The notes below the pieces were generated by a model. The model made no database searches. It saw only the letters and a list, made by a program, of their open reading frames with translations, and was not told the origin of the DNA. Shown in pieces: positions 1 through 6,569 of a stretch of DNA of 11,971 nt. The position numbers and the translations under genes were made by a program. The DNA lies in contig USJG01000065.1 of NCBI GenBank assembly GCA_900554925.1, forward strand, positions 1-11,971, given 5' to 3'. Positions within the stretch are counted from its first letter, which is position 1. Each line of letters begins with the position of its first letter. The DNA comes from an uncultured Lachnospiraceae bacterium (lineage in GTDB: Bacteria; Bacillota; Clostridia; Lachnospirales; Lachnospiraceae).

Positions 1-4
1 ATAT

Positions 5-51
5 CAATTTTATTCTTACCTATAAATCAAAATATATTCTGAATAAAATTG
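5..51. repeat. 11-bp perfect inverted repeat at the left edge
   Basis: CAATTTTATTC (5-15) is the exact reverse complement of GAATAAAATTG (41-51), with 25 nt between. The arms lie about 80 to 125 bp upstream of the predicted livJ transcription start. The stem is almost all A/T, so a role as a protein site is at least as likely as an RNA hairpin. The repeat may be part of a larger element cut by the window edge. No function is established. Confidence 0.45.
33..47. promoter_or_regulatory. possible CodY-like box upstream of livJ
   Basis: The stretch centres on a perfect TTCTGAA core (37-43) inside the odd-centred palindrome TATTCTGAATA (35-45). Against the known CodY consensus AATTTTCWGAAAATT it matches 10 of 15 positions. 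CodY senses branched-chain amino acids and often controls their transporters in Firmicutes, which fits the adjacent liv genes. The outer positions match poorly and AT-rich DNA gives chance hits, so this is only a candidate. Confidence 0.3.
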
Positions 52-94
52 TATATTATAAAATCAAAATAAAATCAAAAAAATAAGAAGAAAG

Positions 95-123
95 TTGACA
101 ATAATTAATATTTGGAGTATTAT
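95..123 (+). promoter_or_regulatory. livJ promoter (TTGACA-17-TATTAT)
   Basis: The -35 TTGACA (95-100) is perfect, the spacer is 17 bp, and the -10 is TATTAT (118-123). Transcription would start near 130, leaving a leader of about 28 nt before the ATG at 158. A-rich tracts upstream (61-90), including two copies of AAATCAAAA at 61-69 and 72-80 and a third at 24-32, resemble an UP element. High expression of a binding protein would fit. Confidence 0.8.
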
Positions 124-157
124 TGCACATGAAACAAATTTGCGAGGAGGAATAATT

Positions 158-1390
158 ATGAAGAAAAAAGTATTAAGTCTTATGCTCGTAGCGGCTATGA
201 CCATGTCAATGCTTGCAGGATGCGGCAGTTCCGATGGAACCTCTGCTGAAGGCGAGGCAGCTACTCAGGACAGCACAGATGCTGATACCGACGCAGCAGC
301 AGAAACTTCTGATGCTTCAGGTTCCGTATTTAAGATCGGTGCTATCGGACCTGCTACAGGCGGTGCAGCAGTTTATGGTATCGCTGTACAAAATGGTGCA
401 GATCTTGCAATTAAGGAGATCAATGCAGCAGGCGGTATCAATGGTTATCAGATCGAGTACAATTTCCAGGATGATGAATTAGACAACGAAAAATCTGTTA
501 ATGCATACAACACCTTAAAAGACTGGGGTATGCAGATGCTGGTAGGAACTACAACCAGTGGCTGCTGTATTGCAGTTGCAGCAGAATCTTCCGCTGATAA
601 TATGTTCCAGCTTACACCCTCAGGTTCTTCTGTAGATTGTATCAATGGAAACGACAACGTATTCCAGGTTTGCTTTACAGACCCTAACCAGGGTGTTGGT
701 GCAGCACAGTATATTGGCACAAATGCAGTTGCAGAAAAGGTTGCTGTTATTTACGACAGCTCTGACGTATATTCTTCAGGTATTTATGAAAAATTTGTTC
801 AGGAAGCAGCTAATCAGCCTTTCGAAATTGTATCAGCAGAAGCTTTTACAGCAGATAACAAGACTGATTTCTCAGTACAGCTTCAGAAAGCAAAAGATGC
901 AGGCGCAGAGCTTGTATTCCTGCCTATCTACTACACAGAGGCTTCCCTGATCTTAAAGCAGGCAGACGCTATGGGATATACTCCCAAGTTCTTTGGCTGT
1001 GACGGACTTGACGGTATCCTTAATGTAGAAAACTTTGATACAGCTTTAGCAGAAGGCGTTATGCTGTTAACACCTTTCGCTGCAGATGCTCAGGATGAAG
1101 CAACCAAGTCCTTTGTAAGCGCATATGAAGCAGCATATGGTGACATACCTAACCAGTTTGCGGCAGATGCTTATGATGCAGTTTATATTATCAAGGCTGC
1201 TATTGAAGCAAGCGGTGCAACACCTGATGACAGTGTTTCAGACATCTGTGAAAAATTAAAAGCAGCTATGACAGAAATTACTGTAGACGGTCTTACAGGT
1301 GAAGCGATGTCATGGGATGCAGATGGTGCTGTAAACAAAGCTCCTAAAGCTATGGAAATTGTTAATGGAAATTACAGCTTGATCCAGTAA
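158..1390 (+). CDS. livJ: branched-chain amino acid ABC transporter substrate-binding lipoprotein (LivJ-like)
   Basis: This 410-aa protein is the extracytoplasmic substrate-binding component of the Liv importer. It captures leucine, isoleucine, valine or a related amino acid and delivers it to LivHM. A lipoprotein signal peptide ends in the lipobox LAGC, with the lipidated Cys at residue 22. An acidic Ala/Thr/Ser-rich linker follows to about residue 58. The Peripla_BP_6 fold then begins at FKIGAIGPATGG and shows the usual repeated motifs (AIKEINAAGGINGY, TPSGSS). The ATG at 158 is chosen because GAGGAGG lies at 144-150. The upstream in-frame TTG at 95 is the -35 box of the promoter and cannot be a start for that transcript. 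livH, M, G and F follow. The exact ligand cannot be read from the sequence; another amino acid or small amide is possible. Confidence 0.9.
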   Translation: MKKKVLSLMLVAAMTMSMLAGCGSSDGTSAEGEAATQDSTDADTDAAAETSDASGSVFKIGAIGPATGGAAVYGIAVQNGADLAIKEINAAGGINGYQIEYNFQDDELDNEKSVNAYNTLKDWGMQMLVGTTTSGCCIAVAAESSADNMFQLTPSGSSVDCINGNDNVFQVCFTDPNQGVGAAQYIGTNAVAEKVAVIYDSSDVYSSGIYEKFVQEAANQPFEIVSAEAFTADNKTDFSVQLQKAKDAGAELVFLPIYYTEASLILKQADAMGYTPKFFGCDGLDGILNVENFDTALAEGVMLLTPFAADAQDEATKSFVSAYEAAYGDIPNQFAADAYDAVYIIKAAIEASGATPDDSVSDICEKLKAAMTEITVDGLTGEAMSWDADGAVNKAPKAMEIVNGNYSLIQ

Positions 1391-1410
1391 TAAATGATGA
1401 AAAGGCCAAT

Positions 1411-1440
1411 GAGGGCTGCATTTATGCAGCCCTCTTTCCG
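1411..1440 (+). terminator. intrinsic terminator or attenuator after livJ
   Basis: GAGGGCTGCA (1411-1420), loop TTTA, then TGCAGCCCTC (1425-1434) form a perfect 10-bp GC-rich stem 21 nt after the livJ stop. The T-tract is short and broken (TTTCCGTTT). Partial read-through is therefore plausible, which would give more binding-protein message than permease message. Confidence 0.75.
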
Positions 1441-1468
1441 TTTAAATCCTTAAATCGCAACACAAAAC

Positions 1469-1498
1469 TTGCCAGCAGACCATTTCATCTGCTATACT
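1469..1498 (+). promoter_or_regulatory. second promoter, for livHMGF, with embedded palindrome
   Basis: The -35 is TTGCCA (1469-1474), the spacer is 18 bp, and the -10 is TATACT (1493-1498), preceded by TGC to make an extended -10. Transcription would start near 1505, about 25 nt before livH. A 6-bp inverted repeat, AGCAGA (1474-1479) and TCTGCT (1488-1493), fills the space between the two hexamers, where a repressor would block polymerase. The regulator is unknown. Confidence 0.55.
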
Positions 1499-1528
1499 AA
1501 ATTAATAAATTTTACGCAGAGGTGTTTT

Positions 1529-2413
1529 ATGAGTTTTATATCTTATTTAATTAACGGAATAAGTTTGGGAAGCGTATATGCTATTATAGCCCTGGGATAT
1601 ACAATGGTATATGGTATTGCAAAAATGCTTAACTTTGCACATGGAGATGTTATTATGGTAGGCGGCTTTGCTGTTTTCTTTGCAGTCAGCATGCAGGGCT
1701 TACCCACATTTGCAGGCATTCTTCTGGCGGTGATATTATGTACCTTGCTGGGCATCACAATTGAGTATATAGCATACAGGCCTTTACGACAGGCTGCTTC
1801 ATCGCTGGCAGTTTTAATTACAGCAATTGGTGTCAGTTATTTTCTGCAGAATATTGCGCTCCTTATTTTTGGAGCAAATACCAAAGCATTTACTTCCGTA
1901 GTTACGATACCAGCCATTAAACTGGCAGAGGGGCAGATCATTATTTCCGGTGAAACCATCGTGACAATTATTTCCTGTATCATCATCATGGTCGCCCTGA
2001 CGCTTTTTATTAATAAAACCAAAGCAGGACAGGCCATGCTTGCAGTCTCAGAGGATAAGGGAGCTGCCCAGCTTATGGGAATTAATGTGAATGGTACCAT
2101 ATCCCTTACCTTCGCAATTGGCTCTGCGCTGGCTGCCATTGCCGGTGTGCTGCTTTGTTCTTCTTATCCGTCTCTTACGCCTTATACAGGCTCTATGCCT
2201 GGTATTAAGGCTTTTGTGGCCGCTGTATTTGGTGGAATAGGTTCCATTCCCGGCGCCCTTATTGGCGGCATTGTGCTTGGCATTATTGAAATTTTAAGCA
2301 AGGCATACATTTCATCTCAAATGGCAGATGCAATCGTATTTATGGTACTTATTGTTGTCCTTCTTGTAAAACCTACAGGTATTCTGGGCAAAAAGATTCA
2401 GGAAAAGGTTTAA
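1529..2413 (+). CDS. livH: branched-chain amino acid ABC transporter permease (LivH)
   Basis: This 294-aa hydrophobic protein is one of the two membrane subunits forming the Liv translocation pore. Family marks are visible: the N-terminal helix with SLGSVYAIIALGYTMVYGI, the conserved LNFAHGD motif at residues 34-40, and the C-terminal loop with GIKAFVAAVFGGIGSIPGALIGG, which contacts the ATPases. Length and helix pattern are normal for LivH. The ATG at 1529 follows AGAGGTG (1518-1524). An earlier in-frame TTG (1469) lies in the promoter and is rejected. The stop at 2411-2413 runs straight into the ribosome site of livM, so the two are probably co-translated in similar amounts. Confidence 0.93.
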   Translation: MSFISYLINGISLGSVYAIIALGYTMVYGIAKMLNFAHGDVIMVGGFAVFFAVSMQGLPTFAGILLAVILCTLLGITIEYIAYRPLRQAASSLAVLITAIGVSYFLQNIALLIFGANTKAFTSVVTIPAIKLAEGQIIISGETIVTIISCIIIMVALTLFINKTKAGQAMLAVSEDKGAAQLMGINVNGTISLTFAIGSALAAIAGVLLCSSYPSLTPYTGSMPGIKAFVAAVFGGIGSIPGALIGGIVLGIIEILSKAYISSQMADAIVFMVLIVVLLVKPTGILGKKIQEKV

Positions 2414-2426
2414 GGAGGTTGCAGCT

Positions 2427-3494
2427 ATGAAAAAACTTAAGTTCAGTAAGAATCTGAAAGATAATATCATCACTTACGGTATCGTAATCGTTGCATATAT
2501 CATTGTGCAGATTATGATATTTACAGGAAACATTTCCAGCCTTATGCAGGGACTGCTGGTTCCTTTATGTGTGTATGTTATTTTGGCAGTATCCTTAAAT
2601 CTTACCGTTGGTATTTTGGGTGAGCTTAGTCTTGGACACGCCGGATTTATGTGTGTGGGAGCTTTTGCAGGCGCTTTCTTTTCCAAATGCATGCAGGAGG
2701 TCATTACAGTAGATCTGCTTCGTTTTATCCTGGCGATCCTCATTGGTGCCCTGTCGGCGGGAATCATAGGGCTTTTGATAGGGATGCCGGTTCTGAGACT
2801 GAAAGGCGATTATCTTGCCATTGTTACCCTTGCCTTTGGTGAGATTATTAAGAATATTATTAACGTTTTATATGTAGGAAAGGATAGCAACGGCCTGCAC
2901 TTTTCCATGAAAGATTCTTTGTCGCTTGGTCTTTTGGAGGATGGAACTGTAATCATCAACGGTGCTCAGGGAATTACAGGTACCCCTAAGGATTCTACTT
3001 TTACAATGGGCGTTATACTGATTATTATCACTTTGATCATTGTACTGAATCTGATTCATTCCAGAGACGGACGGGCGATTATGTCTATCAGGGATAATCT
3101 GATTGCAGCGGAGTCTATCGGAATCAATATTACCAGGTATAAATTGATGGCCTTCTCCGTTTCGGCAGCACTGGCAGGCATGGCAGGCGTGCTGTATTCC
3201 CATAACTTAAACAGTTTAATGGCAACACCTAAGAATTTTGGCTATAATATGTCAATTATGATATTAGTATTTGTTGTTCTGGGAGGAATTGGAAATATCA
3301 GAGGTTCTATCATATCTGCTGTGATTTTGACAATGCTTCCGGAGCTTCTGCGGGGCCTTAGCAATTATCGTATGCTGATTTATTCTATCATACTGATTGT
3401 TATGATGCTCTTTAACTGGAGTCCTAAGCTGATTAATCTCAGAGAAAAATATTCCTTAAAAAGGTTACTTAGAAAACCTAAGGAGGTGCAGTAA
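2427..3494 (+). CDS. livM: branched-chain amino acid ABC transporter permease (LivM)
   Basis: This 355-aa polytopic protein is the second Liv permease and pairs with LivH. It shows the LivM hallmarks LSLGHAGF (residues 67-74) and RLKGDYLAIVTLAFGEI (124-140), the motif GRAIMSIRDN with ESIGINITRYK after the central helices, and a conserved GGIGNIRGS loop near the C-terminus that would dock on the ATPases. The last ~20 residues are basic and cytoplasmic. The start is supported by AGGAGG (2413-2418), 8 nt upstream of the ATG and overlapping the livH stop. Length is normal, and no truncation or frameshift is seen. Confidence 0.93.
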   Translation: MKKLKFSKNLKDNIITYGIVIVAYIIVQIMIFTGNISSLMQGLLVPLCVYVILAVSLNLTVGILGELSLGHAGFMCVGAFAGAFFSKCMQEVITVDLLRFILAILIGALSAGIIGLLIGMPVLRLKGDYLAIVTLAFGEIIKNIINVLYVGKDSNGLHFSMKDSLSLGLLEDGTVIINGAQGITGTPKDSTFTMGVILIIITLIIVLNLIHSRDGRAIMSIRDNLIAAESIGINITRYKLMAFSVSAALAGMAGVLYSHNLNSLMATPKNFGYNMSIMILVFVVLGGIGNIRGSIISAVILTMLPELLRGLSNYRMLIYSIILIVMMLFNWSPKLINLREKYSLKRLLRKPKEVQ

Positions 3495-3496
3495 TT

Positions 3497-4258
3497 ATGA
3501 CAGCATTATTAGAAGTTAAAAATTTAGGCATTTCCTTTGGCGGGCTTCGCGCGGTTGATGATTTTGAGGTTTCCATCAAAAAAGGACAGCTTTATGGATT
3601 GATCGGGCCTAATGGCGCAGGTAAAACAACCGTATTCAATCTTCTTACGGGGGTATATAAACCCAGTGAAGGTATTATTACCTTAGACGGGCAGAATATT
3701 ACCGGTTTAAAAACCATAGAAATTAATAAAGCAGGCATTGCCAGAACCTTTCAGAATATCAGATTATTTAAGAACTTAAGCGTTATAGACAACGTTAAGG
3801 CAGGACTTCATAATCACTATAAATATTCTACCATTGAAGGCGTCCTCAGAATGCCAAATTACTTTAAAATGGAAAAGGCCATGAACCAACAGGCCATGGA
3901 ATTGTTAAAGGTATTTGAACTGGATGCAGAAGCTGATTATCTTGCGGCAAATCTGCCTTACGGAAAACAGCGTAAGCTTGAAATAGCAAGAGCATTAGCC
4001 ACAGAACCTAAATTGCTTTTATTGGATGAACCGGCAGCCGGCATGAATCCCAATGAAACCAAAGAACTTATGGATACGATTCGATTTGTGCGTGATAGTT
4101 TTGATATGACAATTCTCCTGATTGAGCATGATATGAAGCTGGTTTCCGGTATCTGCGAAGAGCTTACAGTACTTAACTTTGGACGGATACTTGCACAGGG
4201 CCCCACCAGCAAGGTGTTAAATGACCCTCAGGTTATCACAGCGTATTTAGGCGAATAA
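3497..4258 (+). CDS. livG: branched-chain amino acid ABC transporter ATP-binding protein (LivG)
   Basis: This 253-aa cytoplasmic ATPase is one of two that power the importer. It has Walker A GPNGAGKT (37-44), a Q-loop at Gln86, a signature written LPYGKQ (153-158), Walker B LLLLDE (173-178) with catalytic Glu178, and the switch His211 in IEHD. The degenerate signature with Tyr-Gly in place of Ser-Gly-Gly is usual for LivG, as is the C-terminal AYLGE. AGGAGGTG (3481-3488) inside the end of livM precedes the ATG by 8 nt. Only 2 nt separate the livM stop from this start, which suggests translational coupling. Confidence 0.94.
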   Translation: MTALLEVKNLGISFGGLRAVDDFEVSIKKGQLYGLIGPNGAGKTTVFNLLTGVYKPSEGIITLDGQNITGLKTIEINKAGIARTFQNIRLFKNLSVIDNVKAGLHNHYKYSTIEGVLRMPNYFKMEKAMNQQAMELLKVFELDAEADYLAANLPYGKQRKLEIARALATEPKLLLLDEPAAGMNPNETKELMDTIRFVRDSFDMTILLIEHDMKLVSGICEELTVLNFGRILAQGPTSKVLNDPQVITAYLGE

Positions 4259-4275
4259 TGCAGGAGGACTAAGCG

Positions 4276-4986
4276 ATGGCAATGCTTGAAATAAAAGATT
4301 TGGAAGTATATTATGGAATGATCAAGGCAATCAAGGGAGTATCTTTTGAGGTTAATGAAGGAGAGGTTATTGCTTTAATCGGAGCAAACGGTGCCGGAAA
4401 AACAACGATTCTTCATACGATCACAGGGCTTCTCGAAGCGAAAAAGGGCTCTGTATCTTTTGATGGAAAAGATATTACCAGGGTGCCGGCGCATAAGATC
4501 GTATCTATGGGTATGGCACATGTTCCAGAAGGCAGACGTGTATTTGCAAATCTCTCTGTTCTTCAGAATTTAAAAATGGGCGCCTATACCAGAAAAGATA
4601 AAAATGAAATAGAAGAAACATTAAAAACAGTGTATAAACGTTTTCCAAGACTGGAAGAAAGAAAAAATCAGCTGGCGGGTACTTTAAGCGGCGGTGAGCA
4701 GCAGATGCTTGCCATGGGCAGAGCACTGATGTCACATCCAAGAATTATCTTAATGGACGAACCCTCCATGGGACTTTCACCTATTTTTGTAAATGAGATA
4801 TTTGATATTATCAAAGAAGTAAGTTCCAGTGGAACCACAGTGCTTTTAGTGGAGCAGAACGCCAAAAAAGCACTTTCCATTTCAGATCGGGCCTATGTGC
4901 TTGAGACAGGAAATATTGTACTTGAAGGAAAAGCGGAAGAACTGCTTAAAAATGATTCTATTAAAAAAGCATATTTAGGTGAATAA
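4276..4986 (+). CDS. livF: branched-chain amino acid ABC transporter ATP-binding protein (LivF)
   Basis: This 236-aa ATPase is the partner of LivG. It has Walker A GANGAGKT (36-43), the canonical signature LSGGEQQ (137-143) and Walker B RIILMDE (156-162). The VEQNA motif (192-196) puts Gln where most ABC ATPases have the switch His, a known LivF trait. A LivG/LivF heterodimer would therefore combine one degenerate signature with one site lacking the switch His. AGGAGG (4262-4267) is 8 nt from the ATG, and the gap after livG is 17 nt. No terminator is evident after the stop, so the message probably continues into the next gene. Confidence 0.94.
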   Translation: MAMLEIKDLEVYYGMIKAIKGVSFEVNEGEVIALIGANGAGKTTILHTITGLLEAKKGSVSFDGKDITRVPAHKIVSMGMAHVPEGRRVFANLSVLQNLKMGAYTRKDKNEIEETLKTVYKRFPRLEERKNQLAGTLSGGEQQMLAMGRALMSHPRIILMDEPSMGLSPIFVNEIFDIIKEVSSSGTTVLLVEQNAKKALSISDRAYVLETGNIVLEGKAEELLKNDSIKKAYLGE

Positions 4987-5039
4987 AATAAGAATTTTCG
5001 CCAAATGGTAAATTTGCCGGTTAATGAAAGGGGATTTAT

Positions 5040-5663
5040 ATGAAAGAAAAAATTGTGATTACAATTGCAAGGCAATATGGAAGTGGCGGACGTACCATAG
5101 GCAAGATGCTGGCAGAAAAGCTGGGAGTCCATTTTTATGATAAAGAGCTTATGAAGCTTGCATCAGATGAAAGTGGTATCAATGAAGCTCTTTTTGTTAA
5201 TGCAGATGAAAAAATCAAAAGTACCAGTCTGTTCAGAATAGCACATAATGCATATAATGGGGAACTGATTCCACCTGAAAGTGATGATTTTATTTCCACT
5301 CAAAACCTGTTTAATTACCAGGCAAAGATCATTAAGGGGCTGGCAGAAGAGGAATCCTGCGTAATCGTAGGGAGATGCGCTGATTTTATATTGAAGGATT
5401 ATGATAATGTGCTCAGCGTATTCATTCATGCCCCCCATGAATATTGTATGGAGCAGGCAGCCAAAAAACACAGTATGCCCTCCAAAGAGCTTGAAAAATT
5501 TATCATAAAGACAGATAAACACAGAGCGGATTATTACAAGTATTATACCGGAAGAGAATGGTCAGATGCCAGAAATTATGATTTGTGTCTTAACAGCTCC
5601 AAGCTTGGATATGACAGATGTGTAGAAGAAATTATTTCCTATATAAATGTTCGTTTCAGATAA
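5040..5663 (+). CDS. cytidylate kinase-like family protein (first paralogue)
   Basis: This 207-aa soluble protein has the nucleoside-monophosphate kinase fold of the Cytidylate_kin2 type (Pfam family named from memory). The P-loop region reads RQYGSGGRTIG (11-21), with Arg18 where true cytidylate kinase has the phosphate-binding Lys. Other conserved blocks are YDKEL (33-37), VGRCAD (110-115, in place of GRD), DKHR (159-162) and DLCLNSS (181-187). Substrate and reaction are unknown; the genuine Cmk reaction is doubtful with these changes. AAAGGGG lies 6 nt before the ATG. The gene starts 53 nt after livF with no terminator seen, so it may be the tail of the liv transcript. A clear paralogue sits at the right end of this window. 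Confidence 0.85.
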   Translation: MKEKIVITIARQYGSGGRTIGKMLAEKLGVHFYDKELMKLASDESGINEALFVNADEKIKSTSLFRIAHNAYNGELIPPESDDFISTQNLFNYQAKIIKGLAEEESCVIVGRCADFILKDYDNVLSVFIHAPHEYCMEQAAKKHSMPSKELEKFIIKTDKHRADYYKYYTGREWSDARNYDLCLNSSKLGYDRCVEEIISYINVRFR

Positions 5664-5677
5664 TCCTGCTATATGAA

Positions 5678-5728
5678 AAGGGGCGTTGCTCTACAGATGA
5701 ATTACTTATCTATGGAGCAACGCCCTTT
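5678..5728. terminator. bidirectional terminator between the kinase-like gene and lexA
   Basis: GGGCGTTGCTC (5681-5691) pairs perfectly with GAGCAACGCCC (5715-5725), extended by A-A-G against T-T-T on the outside and AGAT/ATCT inside. The + strand continues into TTTATATATCATT. On the - strand the stem is followed by TTTTCATATAG. It lies between two convergent stops (5663 and 5753), so it can end both transcripts. Confidence 0.85.
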
Positions 5729-5752
5729 ATATATCATTCTTAGTTATTATTC

Positions 5753-6370
5753 TTAATGGAATAGTCTAAATACTCCAAATACTTTTCCTAAAATCTGACA
5801 ATCATCTACAATGATTGGTTCCATGGTATCATTTTCAGGCTGGAGTCTGATATGCCCGTTTTCTTTATAAAATGTTTTCACAGTAGCAGAATCATCAATA
5901 AGAGCTACAACCATATCGCCATTTTGAGCAGTGCTGCAGGAATTTACAAAAATCTGATCACCGTTTAAAATCCCCGCATTAATCATGGAATCGCCCTTTA
6001 CATTTAACACAAAGGATTCACCATGGGGAACGATCTCGGCAGGGACCGGAAAATAACTGTTAATATTTTCTTCTGCAAGAATAGGAACACCTGCAGCCAC
6101 ACGTCCCACAACTGGAAGACTGACCATTTCTGTCCGCACCATCTGGAAATTGTCATCACAGATTTCAATTGCCCTGGGTTTTGTAGGATCTCTTCTGATA
6201 TATCCATTTTTTTCAAGTGTTTCAAGGTGAGAATGAACAGAAGAAGTGGATTTTAAATTTACAGCCTCACAGATTTCTCTGACAGCCGGCGGATAACCGC
6301 GTTTTAAAATTTCTTCTTTAATATAATCAAGAATTTCCTGTTGTTTGCTGCTGATTTTTCCGTATCCCAT
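5753..6370 (-). CDS. lexA: LexA, SOS repressor / autoprotease
   Basis: This 205-aa protein is the master repressor of the SOS response. The N-terminal winged helix-turn-helix (about 1-65) includes the recognition-helix region STSSVHSHLETLEKNGYI (41-58). The C-terminal S24 peptidase domain has the cleavage bond Ala93-Gly94 in VAAGVP, nucleophile Ser128 in GDSM and general base Lys165 in TVKTF. All catalytic features are intact, so RecA-stimulated self-cleavage is expected. AAGGAGGC (6376-6383) precedes the ATG. Length matches Bacillus LexA. Two degenerate LexA boxes near its promoter suggest autoregulation. Divergent from it is a YneA-like gene, the same arrangement as in Bacillus subtilis. 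Confidence 0.97.
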   Translation of the reverse strand: MGYGKISSKQQEILDYIKEEILKRGYPPAVREICEAVNLKSTSSVHSHLETLEKNGYIRRDPTKPRAIEICDDNFQMVRTEMVSLPVVGRVAAGVPILAEENINSYFPVPAEIVPHGESFVLNVKGDSMINAGILNGDQIFVNSCSTAQNGDMVVALIDDSATVKTFYKENGHIRLQPENDTMEPIIVDDCQILGKVFGVFRLFH

Positions 6371-6402
6371 GAATAGCCTCCTTATATGATTAAGTTAAAT
6401 AA

Positions 6403-6431
6403 ATTATAGCATATAAAACCCGGAAAAGCAA
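6403..6431 (-). promoter_or_regulatory. lexA promoter with extended -10
   Basis: On the - strand, TGCTATAAT (6411-6403) is a perfect -10 with the extended TGn motif. A weak -35, TTGCTT (6431-6426), lies 17 bp upstream. Start of transcription is expected near 6396, giving a leader of about 26 nt. A LexA-like site (6430-6441) touches the -35. Confidence 0.65.
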
Positions 6432-6441
6432 ACATATATTC
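6430..6441. promoter_or_regulatory. degenerate LexA box 1 (lexA side)
   Basis: AAACATATATTC agrees with GAACNNNNGTTC at 6 of 8 fixed positions and keeps the ATAT centre of the best Bacillus boxes. It overlaps the lexA -35, as expected of an autoregulatory operator. Alone it would be a weak site. Confidence 0.45.
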
Positions 6442-6442
6442 C

Positions 6443-6454
6443 AAATATTTGTTC
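6443..6454. promoter_or_regulatory. degenerate LexA box 2
   Basis: AAATATTTGTTC has an intact right half-site (GTTC followed by G) and a degraded left half, 6 of 8 fixed positions. It lies 1 bp from box 1, just upstream of the lexA -35 and about 20 bp upstream of the divergent -35, so it could serve both promoters. Confidence 0.4.
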
Positions 6455-6474
6455 GATTTTTTGAGTGAAAACTA

Positions 6475-6503
6475 TTGACAGCAGAATATTTGTTCGGTAT
6501 AAT
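6475..6503 (+). promoter_or_regulatory. consensus promoter of the YneA-like gene
   Basis: TTGACA (6475-6480), a 17-bp spacer, and TATAAT (6498-6503) match the sigma-A consensus at all 12 positions. Transcription would start near 6510. One LexA box lies in the spacer and another just past the start, so the promoter should be silent while LexA is intact and very strong once it is cleaved. Confidence 0.88.
6484..6495. promoter_or_regulatory. LexA box 3, inside the promoter spacer
   Basis: GAATATTTGTTC agrees at 7 of 8 fixed positions, and the right half extends to GTTCG as in the consensus. It lies wholly between the -35 and -10 of the YneA-like gene. Confidence 0.7.
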
Positions 6504-6514
6504 GCAATTGTAAA

Positions 6515-6526
6515 GAACAAATGTTC
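6515..6526. promoter_or_regulatory. LexA box 4, perfect match
   Basis: GAACAAATGTTC matches all 8 fixed positions of the Gram-positive SOS box and also the R-N-R-Y centre. It begins about 5 nt after the predicted transcription start of the YneA-like gene, where bound LexA would block initiation. Confidence 0.88.
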
Positions 6527-6531
6527 ACAAC

Positions 6532-6549
6532 GCACGTTCGAATACGTGC
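6532..6549 (+). promoter_or_regulatory. leader hairpin before the YneA-like ribosome site
   Basis: GCACGT (6532-6537) and ACGTGC (6544-6549) form a perfect 6-bp stem with loop TCGAAT, ending 6 nt before AGGAGG (6556-6561). It could affect message stability or ribosome access. It is short and may be incidental. Confidence 0.4.
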
Positions 6550-6569
6550 TGTGTCAGGAGGTACTCAGG

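Noticed and set aside
95..157. TTG-initiated 21-residue N-terminal extension of LivJ
   Set aside because: The TTG is part of the -35 hexamer. GAGGAGG and a proper signal peptide place the start at 158.
1469..1528. TTG-initiated extension of LivH
   Set aside because: It begins at the -35 of the second liv promoter and has no ribosome site. AGAGGTG supports 1529.
3945..4000. LivG signature LPYGKQ as a sign of a dead ATPase
   Set aside because: LivG proteins normally carry a degenerate signature with Tyr-Gly; Walker A, Walker B and the switch His are intact.
4987..5039. Possible terminator between livF and the kinase-like gene (CAAAT/ATTTG)
   Set aside because: Only about 5 weak A/T pairs form and no T-tract follows; this is too weak to call.
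6465..6569. GTG-initiated 35-residue extension of the YneA-like protein
   Set aside because: It would begin upstream of the consensus promoter and cross both LexA boxes. AGGAGG supports 6570.
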